DNA from: Chytridium lagenaria
Lineage: Eukaryota > Chytridiomycota > Chytridiomycetes > Chytridiales > Chytridiaceae
Reading direction: 5' to 3'
DNA length: 64,000 nt
NCBI GenBank assembly: GCA_025449115.1
Contig: JAHLKC010000089.1
Coordinates: 1 to 64,000, forward strand
The notes below the pieces were generated by a model that did not search any database, had not been told where the DNA came from, and saw only the letters and a program-made list of their open reading frames with translations. Made by a program: the position numbers and the translations under genes. This document shows, piece by piece, positions 1 through 9,960 of the stretch. The stretch's first letter is position 1. Each line of letters starts with the position of its first letter.

Positions 1-1745
1 ATGGATGGCGCCGTCAGGATCTACGTCAGTAGAGGCTGTGGGTGATGGAGTTTGAATGTGAGTGGGTAGAGTAATAGGGTAGTGTAATTACCTCGAAACT
101 CATAGTGGTTGTCTTTGTCAAATTGCATTGACAGGTCCTTTGGAGCACGCTCCGAACCATGGAGTTTTGGAAATTTGTGGTCAAACCACGTGAGGGAAGC
201 ATGGTGGGCGGCAAGCTCATGCCCAGTATGAAGGTCAAGTAGTTTAGCGCGGGATGGTGATTCCTGACCGATGTAAATACACTCATGGGTTCTTGCATTA
301 AAGCAATGTTGGCGTCTTGATTGGCGAGACTTTGGTATGTGAACGTGTACGAGGCACCCAAAGGGGTGGAAATGCTTGAGTGACGTTTGGTAACCGTATA
401 GTGACTCATACGGGGATTTAGCGCTGGGGTCCCTTGTGGATGGAATTCTGTTGTCAAGAGTTGCCACGTGTTTGACTGCAAGCACGAGAACAAGGGCTTT
501 TGTGAATATTGTTCAAATTGCCCTTTCGGCGACACCGTTCTGCCAGGAGGATGAGGGGTCGGTCCATTCTGGGGTGATGTTCTGGGGTGATATTCATCAT
601 TCCTCGAATCTTTGCTGTGGAGTTCTCCACCATTGGCTCTTATGGATGTGACGACTTTGTCTTGTTGAAAGTCGTTGCGTAAGCGTGTAATCAGTTGCTT
701 GGCCCATGGGGTGATCTTGTCTTTGCTCTTGATCAGTTCAACCCAAGTGTATGCCGTGGCACTGTCCACTGCAACAGCAACAGCGGTACTTTGCTTGTGC
801 GGGGACTTCTTTGGGCCGAATCCAATGTCAAAGTGGAGCCGTTGGAGGCGACGGAGACCTAGGCGTGATTGGTCAATCTTGCTTGTACGTTGGACCAACT
901 TGCCTCCAGAGCATGAGCAAGTCAACCATTTTGCTTAGGTAAGAGTTTGGGACGCCATATGCTTGGTGGTCTTTAACAATTTGCTTGAGGACGCCTTGGG
1001 ATGGATGTCCCAATGACTGGTGTAGTATTTCGAGTTTCCGTTCATTGATCTTCATTTTCATTGCGTCAGTTCCGCCATCTGAGTGGAAGCTGCTGATGTC
1101 CCTTGTATCAATCACAATGAGTTGATGCTTTGGGAACCCAGCTGGAGGGCGTGGTGGGCTCTCTGAGATGCTGAGAAGGAGGAGGTTGTTGTTTGATTGA
1201 ACGAGTTCAGCGACATCCTTACGGTCTATTTCCTGATGAAGGAAGCTTCCAGCGGATCCATCCTTGATGAATACGCCTTGTGCTTGTAGCACACTTCGCG
1301 AGATCAAACGCACTCTGATACCGGGAACCTACAATGCTTTGAATGCCAAGGGGTGGCCGAGGTTGGTGTATCCTTTGACTGTGCCGATGAGCTCGCTCCT
1401 TTGACCTGTGAATGCACCGTCAACCTGCGTGTGAAATGGTTTGGTGTCCTGAGGGTCCGACTTAAACGGCGTGAGTGCGAGGAAGGTAAGTCCTATGTCA
1501 AAACACCACTGTGAGATCCTTTTGTCGAATCCTTCCAAGATTGTTGAGTAGCAGAGCTTTCGAATGAGTTCTTCTTTGATCGATGTTGGGTTGAGTGGAT
1601 TCCAAGTGATGTTTGTTGCAAACGCTCAGCCAAACTTTGGAGGTTGAGGAGTATTGACAACCTTTGGGTCTTGTATTGTGGTGGAGAGTGCTGTTGGGTT
1701 TGTTGGGATCTTGCCTCGCATTTGTTGGATTTTACGCGTCATGTG
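1..1745 (-). pseudogene. copia pol fragment: protease, GAG-pre-integrase and integrase
   Basis: From 1740 downward on the minus strand the readings are: a protease-like piece (WCFDIGLTFLALTPF, where the aspartic protease signature D-S/T-G reads DIG); a GAG-pre-integrase piece (LHQSLGHPSQGVLKQIV, 1313-873); the integrase core (AVDSATAYTWVELIKSKD and IRANGGEL, where the usual second acidic residue of the D-N-G motif is Ala); and the segment after the core (SPYESLYGYQTSLKHFHPFG). The readings sit in different frames with overlaps at 873-925 and 26-485, so at least three frameshifts are present. The gene continues beyond the left edge, where reverse transcriptase and RNase H would be expected. 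The changed catalytic positions agree with a dead copy. Confidence 0.8.
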
Positions 1746-2437
1746 TTGCTTGACGCTCAGCCCCTTACTTTTCTGTGAAAGATAGACGCGTCGGAACGCG
1801 TCGTGGAGATTCAGTTTTGTCTCCTCTTTCTTTTAGTCAAACAGTTTTCTTTTAAGTTGTTTTTCCACTCTTTGATGTTAGTTTTAGTTTGAAGTTTTTT
1901 TTTATTGTGGAGATTCAGTTTTGTCTCCTCTTTCTTTTAGTCAAACAGTTTTCTTTTAAGTTGTTTTTCCACTCTTTGATGTTAGTTTTAGTTTGAAGTT
2001 TTTTTTTGTTATCTTGTTTATCCGCCAATCACGTTTGTTACGCGTCGCGTAAATTAAGTTTTGTTTCCGACGCGTTTGGTTGGTGTGATTTGTTTATTTT
2101 CTTGCTGATCTTTGTTTCATTTTATTTCCCCTTATCGCTGAAGCCTGTTTGTATATGCGATGTTGATGCCGCATATGGCTTGCTTATTGATGCGGCAGGT
2201 TGACCGCTTTGTTGTGTGGGATTTATTGGTTCACGCGTCTTGTACGAATCAGAAGCGTGATGAGCGGCGTCTGCTGCTAGGGGAAGCGTTTCAGTCTAAG
2301 AACGCGTATAAAAGGCAAAGTGTTTTATTGAATAAAATTTAGTGAACATTGTATGAGCCCCGAAACTCTGTCAAAAGTAATAACGCAAAGAATATGTTAA
2401 GAGTTTTAAAATCGAAATTCAAAGATTTCGTTAAAGT
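1746..2437. other. Insertion splitting the copia gag and protease regions
   Basis: Between the end of gag and the protease-like region lie about 690 bases with no recognisable retroelement reading. They contain a 104-bp tandem repeat, several ACGCGTC motifs (near 1735, 1785, 1795, 2041, 2069 and 2234) and a TATAAAA at about 2308. No target-site duplication is evident to me. It could be a fragment of a second element, since the same octamer marks the LTR-like repeat at 3.67 kb. Confidence 0.45.
1803..2009. repeat. Two-copy tandem repeat, period 104 bp
   Basis: The stretch beginning GTGGAGATTCAGTTTTGTCT at 1803 recurs at 1907, and both copies end in a T run (about 1896-1904 and 1999-2007). The copies look identical over about 100 bases, so the duplication is recent or under gene conversion. 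It lies inside the insertion in the copia element and has no coding potential that I can see. Confidence 0.9.
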
Positions 2438-3482
2438 TCATTTCATCAGCATTTCCTCGCACAATGCGAGGAAGTCTTTGACTGTCATGGAAGATGGGTC
2501 GGTTGAGACTTTGAAGGCCATCACTTTGGGAGTGTACGTGGTTTGACTTGGGGCCACTTTCTTGCGTGATGGACAATCGTGTCGCATGTGGCCCGTTTGG
2601 TTGCAGTCGTGGCAAGTCAGGTGACTGCAAGCTTTCATGCGGTCGCCCTTAGACATTGCAAGGAGTTCAAAGTAAGTGTGGCCGGTGGAAGCTATGGCGT
2701 TTCGTAGCCTCCTTTTGCGATCTTGCCTTGCTTGGTCGTGTGAAGTGGTTGTTTTCCTCCTTTCCCTTTTCCCTTGCCGCGGCCGTCTTTTGTTTTCTTG
2801 ATGCTTTTGTTGTTGTTGATGGTGACTGAGAGCACCTCTACATGGTCGGGGTGTCATCATCTGCCATGATGGATTGGGTCTGGAGGGAGTTCATGTGGAT
2901 CTTCAGGGCCTCGTATGTTGCATGGGCTCCAAGGATGTCACATCTGGCTGGTGTCCAGAGTTTGTGTTCTGATTTGCGGAGTCAAATGACCAGGTGTTGG
3001 CATAGCTGGAGTTCAGTTGTGAACTCGCAGCTTTTAGCCTCGTTTAGAGCGTCATACATTGACTTTCCTCGATTGATGTAGGCCGTAGGAGTGTTGGTTG
3101 TTTTCCAGGTATGACTTTTGAGTGCTTTCTTGAGATTGGCGATGTATTGGGCTGACCCGCTTCCATGAGTTGACAACAGGTAAGCGTAGAGTGACCAGAC
3201 TGAAAGATTGACTTCTGGTCCGGCGTCGGCAATTTCTGCTCTAATGGATCTGTTGAAGTGCGTAAGTATGATCTTGATCAACGTTGCGTTGTTTTCAATC
3301 CTCTCGGTGACTTCATCTGCGTCTAAACCTGGGACCAAGAGGTAGAGTGGGTCGGTGAGAGCATCCGCAATCTGTGTGCGTGCGGCATAATTGCGGAGTC
3401 CAAGGGAGAACCCCGATCAGTTCTCTATTCCTTCGAGTATCTCAATGCCCTCTTTGCTGGTCGTGTTTTCACTCTTTGCCAT
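2438..3482 (-). pseudogene. copia gag (nucleocapsid) pseudogene
   Basis: The reading starts at an ATG (3480-3482, minus), opening MAKSENTTSK. An in-frame TGA follows at 3417-3419, where copia Gag proteins often have a tryptophan of the NxxxW type. The open stretch 3338-2982 matches the UBN2-like Gag core (alpha-helical, with KKALKSHTW and STHGSGSAQY). After a frameshift near 2980-2860 a basic segment leads to a zinc knuckle CHDCNQTGHMRHDC, which fits CX2CX4HX4C exactly. In living elements Gag packages the element RNA. One nonsense codon and at least one frameshift make this copy nonfunctional. Confidence 0.8.
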
Positions 3483-3540
3483 TATTGTGAGTGCTTAATG
3501 GTTCGTGACTGCGAATCTATTTAATAAAGATGACGGTCTA

Positions 3541-3551
3541 GGTGACGACCA
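3541..3551 (-). other. Possible primer binding site of the copia element
   Basis: On the minus strand the bases read TGGTCGTCACC about 60 nt upstream of the gag ATG, preceded by ATACAC. A primer binding site begins TGG because it pairs with tRNA 3'-CCA. The tRNA would have to end in GGTGACGACCA. I cannot name the tRNA, and this rests on position and the TGG start only. Confidence 0.3.
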
Positions 3552-3670
3552 GTGTATTCATTGTATAGTATATATCAGATGAAGTACAGGAGGGGAATGA
3601 GGTTGCGGTTCCCTTATACACAACAAGGGAACGAAGGATGTCCATTGCGGGCTGATGAGATGTGCAGAGG

Positions 3671-3835
3671 CTGACGCGTCCAGACGCGTCTCAACCTCGT
3701 AAATTATCTCACCAGCCTCCCTCCTCAAACACTGCTACGGACTCCCCAAGTGATCTACACTTGGGGCACCGTCACTTCGGTTTTGGGACACGTCGGTGTC
3801 CGAATCTTGCTGAGGCTGAACCTCAACACTCAGCC
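3671..3835. repeat. Dispersed repeat copy 1 (LTR-like), with GACGCGTC octamers
   Basis: This stretch aligns over about 150 bases with 15691-15840. Shared blocks include CTGACGCGTC, CCTCAA-CACTG, CCAAGTGATC and a block ending in CGTCGGTG, followed by CTTGCTG. Here the octamer GACGCGTC occurs twice (3673-3680 and 3683-3690). Its place immediately outside the copia gag suggests it belongs to the element's LTR. That is an inference. Confidence 0.6.
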
Positions 3836-4690
3836 ACAAAACTCATCCCCCCATCCAATCCAACCCGATTCCCCAATCAACCTCGCTCCAGCCACACCAA
3901 AAATTCATTCACCACACCTCCCCAGCCGCTAATTTCCTTCCCCAGCACACTCAACCCCACATTCCGTCCAAGTCGACTCGGGCTCAAATCATGCGCAAAC
4001 GTCTGCTCCCACTCCAATCGTGCTCCAAGCGCTCTCAATGTCTCAACTCCCCTCCCCTCCCCGCTGAAAGACTCGAATCAACGGTCGACGGATCACCACA
4101 AAGAAAACTGACACCTGAACTGTCTCGCAAGCGCCGCTATAATCTCCTTAACTTGCGCAGGCACTAAAACCCCCCCGTCTTCTTCATCTCAATCCCATCA
4201 CTATCATCCGTATCCTCATCATGTCCCACATGCGGCGTCGGCACCGTCAACGTTGTCTTCACCACCGTCTTCACCATCGGCGCAAGAATATCAATAATCG
4301 CTAAAATGACATCCAACTGCGCACCAAGCAACGCATGTGCAGCAGTTCAAACCCAACCCACTGCAGAGCCCTCAACTCAAACACCTGCCAAAGCACCAAC
4401 ACCAACGGTCTCCCCACCTGCAACAACACTGGCGTTCCCCCCGCTGTACCACCCTCAAACGACAGCGGCGACGGTTCCCAACCCCTCCCAATTGATGATG
4501 CTCTCTCGCAACCCCCTCCCTCCCCACCACCGTCCCCACAATCAACCTCATAAACCGTCTATCTCCACAGGATAAACTGCCATCAACCGTCTCACCACCA
4601 CATTAACAACGTGCTCAACACCTTCACTTTCTCGCAAGCACCTCATTCCGTCTCACCTCCCCCAGTGGTTGTAGCAAACCTGCTCTAAAG
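3836..4690 (+). pseudogene. Decayed coding-like stretch, Cys/Asn/Thr/Pro-rich
   Basis: Codon-like composition runs through this stretch but no frame stays open. On the plus strand the most protein-like reading is at 4335-4553 (short Cys-containing runs such as NSNTCQSTNTNGLPTC, then a Pro/Ser-rich linker ending SPPPSPQSTS). Upstream fragments read TPELSRKRRYNLLNLRRH and SCPTCGVGTVNVVFTT. The style resembles the secreted proteins elsewhere in this window, but I recognise no family. The minus strand also has a plausible partial reading at 4093-4346, so the strand is not certain. It is interrupted by C7 at 4170-4176 and other indels. Confidence 0.3.
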
Positions 4691-5019
4691 GTGATTCAGA
4701 ATAGAGAAATGGATCATTATACTTTCAACCACAAAAAAAGAACGCCAAATTAAAGCGTGAAATAAATAATTATGAATTATCAAAACCAAATGTCGCAAAA
4801 CTTTACGACGACAACTCTTATGTCGATAACCAAAAAATGATACAGAATCCATGGGTTGTGAGCGAAAGCGTGGGCTGGAGCGTGAGACTAAGCCACTTGC
4901 AAGGAAGCTCAGCGGATTTCTAAGCAATTTAAGGACAGATTGGCCACCTCAACTTTTAAGTAAAAACCAAACCTTTTCTTTGCAATATTGATAGCGTTAA
5001 ACAGGAAAGCGAGGCCCAT
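4691..5019. other. Intergenic, AT-rich, no gene seen
   Basis: AT-rich sequence with one short minus-strand open frame (4685-4927) that has no recognisable domain and no consistent codon pattern. I see no RNA gene or repeat. Confidence 0.5.
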
Positions 5020-5542
5020 TCAAAGTCCAAGTGCAGCCCTAGCCGATCTCATCCCTTTTTCGGAGGCTCTAAAAATAATCTTTCCAAGAAAAGCAGAAAA
5101 CTGAACTCCCCCGAGGCTTTGAAAACGGTCTGTTCCAGCTGCTTCAAGAAGAAATGCGGATATCCATATATCAGGCAGAACAGCGAATCGCTTGATAATA
5201 GCACGAGTTTGAACTACCGGTGATCTTAATGACGATATCTTTTCATGCGATTTCAGTGTATCTTCTCGCCGCTTCTTTTCAGAATCGCCTTGTTTTTCAA
5301 GCAAGGGCTCCGCAACAATATTCTTGCACTTATCATCATCATCCTCTAATACCGTGATCGTCGACCCCTCCTTGCATTTCTACGCAAGCCATCACCCCTC
5401 CTATAAGATCCGCACCCTCCAATACATCCATCATATTATCTTTGGTAATAGCTTCAGCCTTCTCCTCAAGGAGAGCGATGGCCTCCACGGAATCGAATGA
5501 TACGAATGGGGTGTTTATGTTTCGAAACGATGATAAATACAT
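5020..5542 (-). pseudogene. Unrecognised protein fragment, frameshifted
   Basis: Two minus-strand open stretches read well as protein: 5542-5339 (containing EAIALLEEKAEAITKDN and GADLIGGVMACVEM) and 5350-5020 (EDDDDKCKNIVAEP, then a basic segment and LPDIWISAFLLEAAG, ending ARAALGL). They are in different frames and join only with a frameshift or an unseen intron near 5340-5375. I do not recognise the family. The first stretch overlaps the start of the plus-strand reading at 5530 by about 13 bases. It may be a genuine gene with a sequencing indel or a relic. Confidence 0.35.
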
Positions 5543-5920
5543 CAGAACAACGTCAGCGGAAAAAAATACGCAAAGAAGCTGATCGAAGCATTTATTTAAA
5601 GACGGCTTTCAATGCCCTGAATCCGCAAGCGATTAGTACTGTCATACTCTAAAATTCAACGATTGAAGATGTACCTGAAGACATAGTTGAAAGGTTGATG
5701 GTGCCTGCTGCAGAAAAGGGCGACTGGGAGGCGCTTGAGCCTCCACTATCTGGTTATAGTCAATGTAGGTAAAAAAAAACCAAATGTGAACCTGGCCTAT
5801 CAGGTAAGCGTATTTTATAAGCGCAATATTAACGTCTAAATATCTTTCTTAGCTCGATTCCTCTTATCCCTCGGTGTCTTCCTCTCGGCCCTTTTCTTTC
5901 TTCCCCACTCAAAAGGTTGA
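5530..5920 (+). pseudogene. Small tail-anchored-type membrane protein, one in-frame stop
   Basis: From the ATG at 5530 the frame reads a basic start (INTSEQRQRKKIRKEADR), then AFNALNPQAISTVIL, an in-frame TAA at 5650-5652, then EDVPEDIVERLMVPAAEKGD and WEALEPPLSGYSQ. An intron fits at 5765-5852 (GTAGGT donor, branch-like ATTAAC, TTAG acceptor). The joined frame then encodes a hydrophobic segment RFLLSLGVF-LSALFF and a TGA at 5918-5920. A single C-terminal membrane segment would make it tail-anchored. I do not recognise the family. The TAA is not in a homopolymer, so this copy may be truly broken. Confidence 0.4.
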
Positions 5921-6998
5921 CTTGGGTTACCCTTCTGGGCCCACGCTTGAACATTCAGAATTTAACAAAGTCATGCGACAAAAACCACTCAAGGAAAAAA
6001 AAAGTCCTTTTCTGTCCGTTGCATCCGTACGGGGACTGATGGCGTAGAAAGCCTCGGCAGAGTCCAATAATTCTACAAGTAAAACAATTAGTGATACGCT
6101 GAAATCTGTGGTCAAACAATTTAGAATCTTTAGCCTTTCGATAGGAGATAGAGAAAAGTAGATAACTCATGAGATCTTAGTCCGCGCCGTCAGCATTTAA
6201 GGGCACTGTTAACATACAAAGATCACCAAGAATTCGAACTGCGTGAATCAACCCTTTCAAGATAAGTGCCTTATAGCAACGAGTCTACTACAGCCCTGAA
6301 GTGGAGCTTCGCAAGTAATGTTTGTTTAGTGTTGTTTTACTGGCTTTGACATCAATGGTCCAAGCACGTTAAGATCCAAGTACCTTCTTTAGGCGTTAAA
6401 ATGTTCTTTTTGGTTCCAATTATAACTGTGCCCAATTTTGTGCAAAAAACAATGGATCGCGTATTGCTGAGCGATGTGGGGTAAATATGGCATCATCCTT
6501 TTCAAAGAAGTCAAAACAACGCACGTTGACGAATGCATCTCTGAAACGAATGCCTCCGACTTACCCCGCAAACATCAAGCCCAACAGCGAGCGGAAGGTA
6601 GACAAATTCGGCAGACACAAAACGCCGACTCTTAATTACAGGTGCCTCTCCTGTCAGTTGAGAACAATAAGCTTTACGAAATCAAAACAGACTGAGTTTT
6701 TAGACTCGCAGTGTTGTTGTTCAGAAGAGCACAATGTTTCTTTGTTTACTTCCTTGTCACCGAGCAGGTTTGTCAGGTGGCACAAATAAATCGGACTTTA
6801 AATTTAATAGACTAGAAAGCAGACACCAAGTGGCCAAAAAACAGTTGAAAAGGAGCAACCCCATCTGCCCCCTTTTTTTGTTCAATCTCTCCAACCTCTC
6901 CCTATCGCCCCAACAAAACACCCAGGACCATCATTATCAGCGCCCCGCATCCTCTTTGATCCGTCACCCCATCAACGACATAATCTAAAGCGATCATC
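5921..6998. other. Intergenic, no gene seen
   Basis: AT-rich sequence with short unsupported open frames on both strands. The last 120 bases before 6999 carry CT-rich stretches like the leaders of the secreted-protein genes in this window and probably hold the promoter and leader of the mucin-like gene that follows. Confidence 0.5.
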
Positions 6999-9019
6999 AT
7001 GATCCCAGCATCCCGCAGACAACTCCTCTCGCTGCTCACTGCAGCCATCGCACTCCCGCTCTCTGTCTTTGGTCAGCAATGTGGCACTCAATGGGCGATA
7101 GGATCTGAAACGGTGAGGACCCAAGCATCCCAACCACTATCGCCAGCGGGGTCTCCTGGCTTCAAGCTTTCTCTGGCCCCGTTACCGGATCGCTTTGTGA
7201 CTTCAGCTTTGCCGTGCAAGCCCCTGCGGCTGGTGAGAGCTACACCGCAAGCCTTGCACTCTACGCCCCCGACGCAAACCAACAGGACATCGTTGAAGGA
7301 ACAGCAACGCCCAGCGCGAGAGTCACAACTACTACAACGTAAGTTTCCTTATCGCGTGCTTCCAATCGTCCTTGCAATGATTCTTACCAACCGCTTCCTC
7401 CTTATACAGATCCGGCCAGCTCAACTTCACCTTCTGCGGTACTCAAGCAAGCATTCAGGAGGGCGAGATCTATGCTTTTGTTTTCACCAACGAAGGCTCA
7501 TCTCCCCTTGTCGCTCTTTACTCGAGCACTGGCGGCGTTGGCATCTTCTTTGGGGCATCCATCACCGAGTACAGTCTCGTTGAACAGAGCGCAGGCATCA
7601 GATTCTTCACCGACGACACCTCAGCTAGAGTAAGCTGCTCGCCGCCTCCTGCAAGCACATCCGAGGCTCCGTATCGACCACTACCACGGAACTGCCTGCA
7701 GAGACCACTGCCGAGGTTACCACTACAGCGGAAGCTCCCGCTACAACTACTGAGGCTCCTCTTCCCAGTCCTATCTCTACTGAGGCTCCTGTGGAGACTA
7801 CTACTACGGAGGTTCCTATTGAAACAACTACCACGGAGGTTGCTGTTGAGACTACTACCACATCTGAGGTCCCTGTCGAGACTACCACAACTGAGGTCCC
7901 TGTCGAGACTACTACTACGGAGGTTCCTATTGAGACAACTTCCACTGAGGTTCCTGTCGAGACTTCCACTACCGAGGTCCCAGTGGAGACTACTTCTGAG
8001 GTTCCTATTCCGTCATCCACCACAGAGATCGTTGATGAGGGTACCATGACCATTCTTCCCATTTTCGAGTCCACCACAACCACCGAGGCTTTCATTCCTA
8101 CTCCCACTTTTGAGCCTACCTCAACTGTTGAGATAATCACCACCCGATCTTTGAGCCTACCACCACCATTTAGAGGAGACAACGACCACGACTTCAGCTA
8201 CCGCTACCCCAACCATCATCTATATCACTGGTAAGCCATCAATTGTTCAGTTCCCTCTCCATGTAATATGTATTTGCTAACAAATTTTCTCTTACAGTTA
8301 CTGAAACTGTGACTGTTGACGGATGTGGCATTCCTACTCCCACGACGACGACTACTCTTGCAGAGGAGACCTCTGTGGGACTAGCACTCAGGAGCCCACC
8401 ACCACCACTCAGGAGCCTACCGCCGAACCAACAACCACCATCACCACTACCACTGAGGAAGCCATCACCAGCCCAAGCGTTCTTGACGCAGATCTCACTC
8501 GCAGTATCTCCACTGCAAGTCCTTCACCCGTTCCCACTCCGACCGAGGAGTCTACATCCACCGAGGCTTTCACTACCACCATTGACGTCCTTGATGGTGA
8601 TCTCACCCGCACCATCGGCGAGAGCCCCACACCATCACCGGTCCCGACGAGACCACCACCGATCCATTGAAGAAACAACCACTATCGTCGAGCCAACAAC
8701 CACAGAAGTCGACCCCCGCCCTTCACCAGAGGTCAGCGGCGTGGAAGACACCCGATTCCCAGCACCCACCTCCACCTTCACCACCTTCACCACCATTCCC
8801 ACCGCAGTCACTTCCACAGTCCCTCCCACCACCACCAGCTTCACAACGACAACCACTGCAACAATGAAGTACTACTACCCCGCTCCTCCTCAGCTTACCG
8901 CCTTATCACAAAAGAAGGTGGCCAGGCATAACGTCCGTTTTGCGCGGAGGCTTGTGTTTGGATCATCAAAGCCTGTGAAGGTGGTTGAGACCAAAGCCAA
9001 GTGGTTCGGTCTCTTCTAA
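6999..9019 (+). CDS. Secreted mucin-like Thr/Glu/Val-rich protein 1
   Basis: The start at 6999 gives a signal peptide (MIPASRRQLLSLLTAAIALPLSVFG, cleaved near Q26). A globular N-terminal domain follows, with Cys in QQCGTQW, GSLCDFSFAV, NFTFCGTQ and SARVSCS, then a long Thr/Glu/Val/Pro-rich stalk of ETTTTEVPV units, a short Cys-containing piece (VTVDGCGIP), a second stalk with the twice-used motif VLDxDLTR, and a basic C-terminus. Introns are at 7339-7409 and 8231-8297. It is a paralogue of the gene at 9961: both share the signal peptide, the FTxC...FVFTxE core and the stalk style. One-base frame breaks occur near 7112, 7670, 8140, 8380 and 8660. Most sit in runs, so I read one gene across them. 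Likely a heavily O-glycosylated wall or matrix protein; no enzyme domain is seen. Confidence 0.75.
7791..8010 (+). repeat. Coding repeat encoding E(T/V)P-V/I-ETTTTEV units
   Basis: Units of about 9-11 codons, ending EVPVETTTT or EVPIETTTT, repeat about eight times within the stalk of the mucin-like protein. They vary by single substitutions and by one extra codon (TTTTSEV). Because the DNA is periodic in threes, the other five frames also stay open, which creates long false open frames. Confidence 0.85.
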
Positions 9020-9960
9020 TCGTGTTATTGAAACTTTGTTCCTGTTGATCAGCCTTCCCATGTTGTACCTTATACTACTCGATGTTTTTTCTTCTTCTTC
9101 ATCCGAAACCTATCCTTCTCTACTATTTCCTTTCCGTCTGTGCTTAAACGTGTGCCTATTGAAACCTTTATATATGTATCTAGCAATGATAACAATGAAC
9201 TACAAAATATTTTTGTACCAAATTGCAAACTTAAACTCATGTCGTGATTTATGTACTTGAACGAATATCTGAAGAACCAAATATTTCAGTAAAAACTCAA
9301 GCTACTACCAGATGCTATTTAGCTTTCAGTCTATAGGAATTTGCTGCACCGTAATTACTTTTATTACGACTTCCATAAACGTTATCTGAAATTACATTGG
9401 AATATATACCCCTCCAAAACTTACATAAAAATATATGAAATAGTAGAGGCTCTACCAAGAGTCCGAGCGGCACCTTAGGGAGTCTAACTTGGCCCTCAGC
9501 CTGAAACTTTGCTGTGAGACTATTTAAACGTGTGTGTCTTCAATAAATAATCCAGACCTTTCTGCTGGTCCGGGTGTCTCGACATAATCGACACCGATCT
9601 GAGATTGTTGACTAATAGAGTCAATGACCTAGTAAATGGAACGTTGTTGTTGGAAACCTGCACCAGTTTGAGTTCTTTTCGCGAAGTGGGTCCAAGGTGG
9701 GGCCACAACAATCGGAACTGTCGGAGTTTAAATGTTTGTTAAGCGGAGTTTTTTTGTCATTAACGGAAGTGGCAGGATTCTCCCCGCTCCAAAGGAAAAA
9801 AGAGAGAATGAGACCATCAAGACACATGCACAAGCCCAACGCTAAGTAAAAAGGGTATTAAAAAGACCCACCACTCCCATCCCTTCCGGCCATCCCCCCG
9901 CCCACTTTTCCTCGTGCCATCCTCGAAGCCTCTCCAACCCCACCCATCCCAGACACCAAG
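9020..9960. other. Intergenic between the two mucin-like genes
   Basis: AT-rich 3' region of the first gene, then the promoter region of the second, with a TATTAAAAAG stretch at about 9856 followed by a CT-rich leader. Short minus-strand open frames at 9520-9839 have no support. Confidence 0.5.

Larger units (their letters stand above)
1..3850 (-). mobile_element. Ty1/copia LTR retrotransposon, left-truncated by the window and decayed
   Basis: Read on the minus strand the order is gag with a CCHC zinc knuckle, a protease-like stretch, GAG-pre-integrase, then integrase. That order, with integrase before reverse transcriptase, is the Ty1/copia arrangement; reverse transcriptase and the 3' LTR would lie left of base 1. 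The frame is broken many times and the element is interrupted by an insertion at about 1746-2437, so this copy is dead. A primer-binding-site-like stretch lies at 3541-3551, and the adjoining 3552-3850 is the best candidate for the 5' LTR. The right boundary is uncertain because no second LTR is in the window to compare. Confidence 0.83.

Noticed and set aside
4093..4690. Apparent minus-strand gene with repeated in-frame TGA, suggesting a changed genetic code
   Set aside because: Frame arithmetic shows the pieces are in different frames across a G7 run, and TGA is a normal stop in other genes here (for example 46024-46026).
6210..6300. tRNA-like sequence on the minus strand with GTTCGAATTC and a CTTGAAA loop
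   Set aside because: The B-box-like motif is present but the acceptor, T and anticodon stems do not pair, so at best a decayed tRNA.
7625..8182. 185-codon minus-strand Val/Ser/Thr-rich frame opposite the first mucin stalk
   Set aside because: Same periodic-shadow effect as in the second mucin gene.
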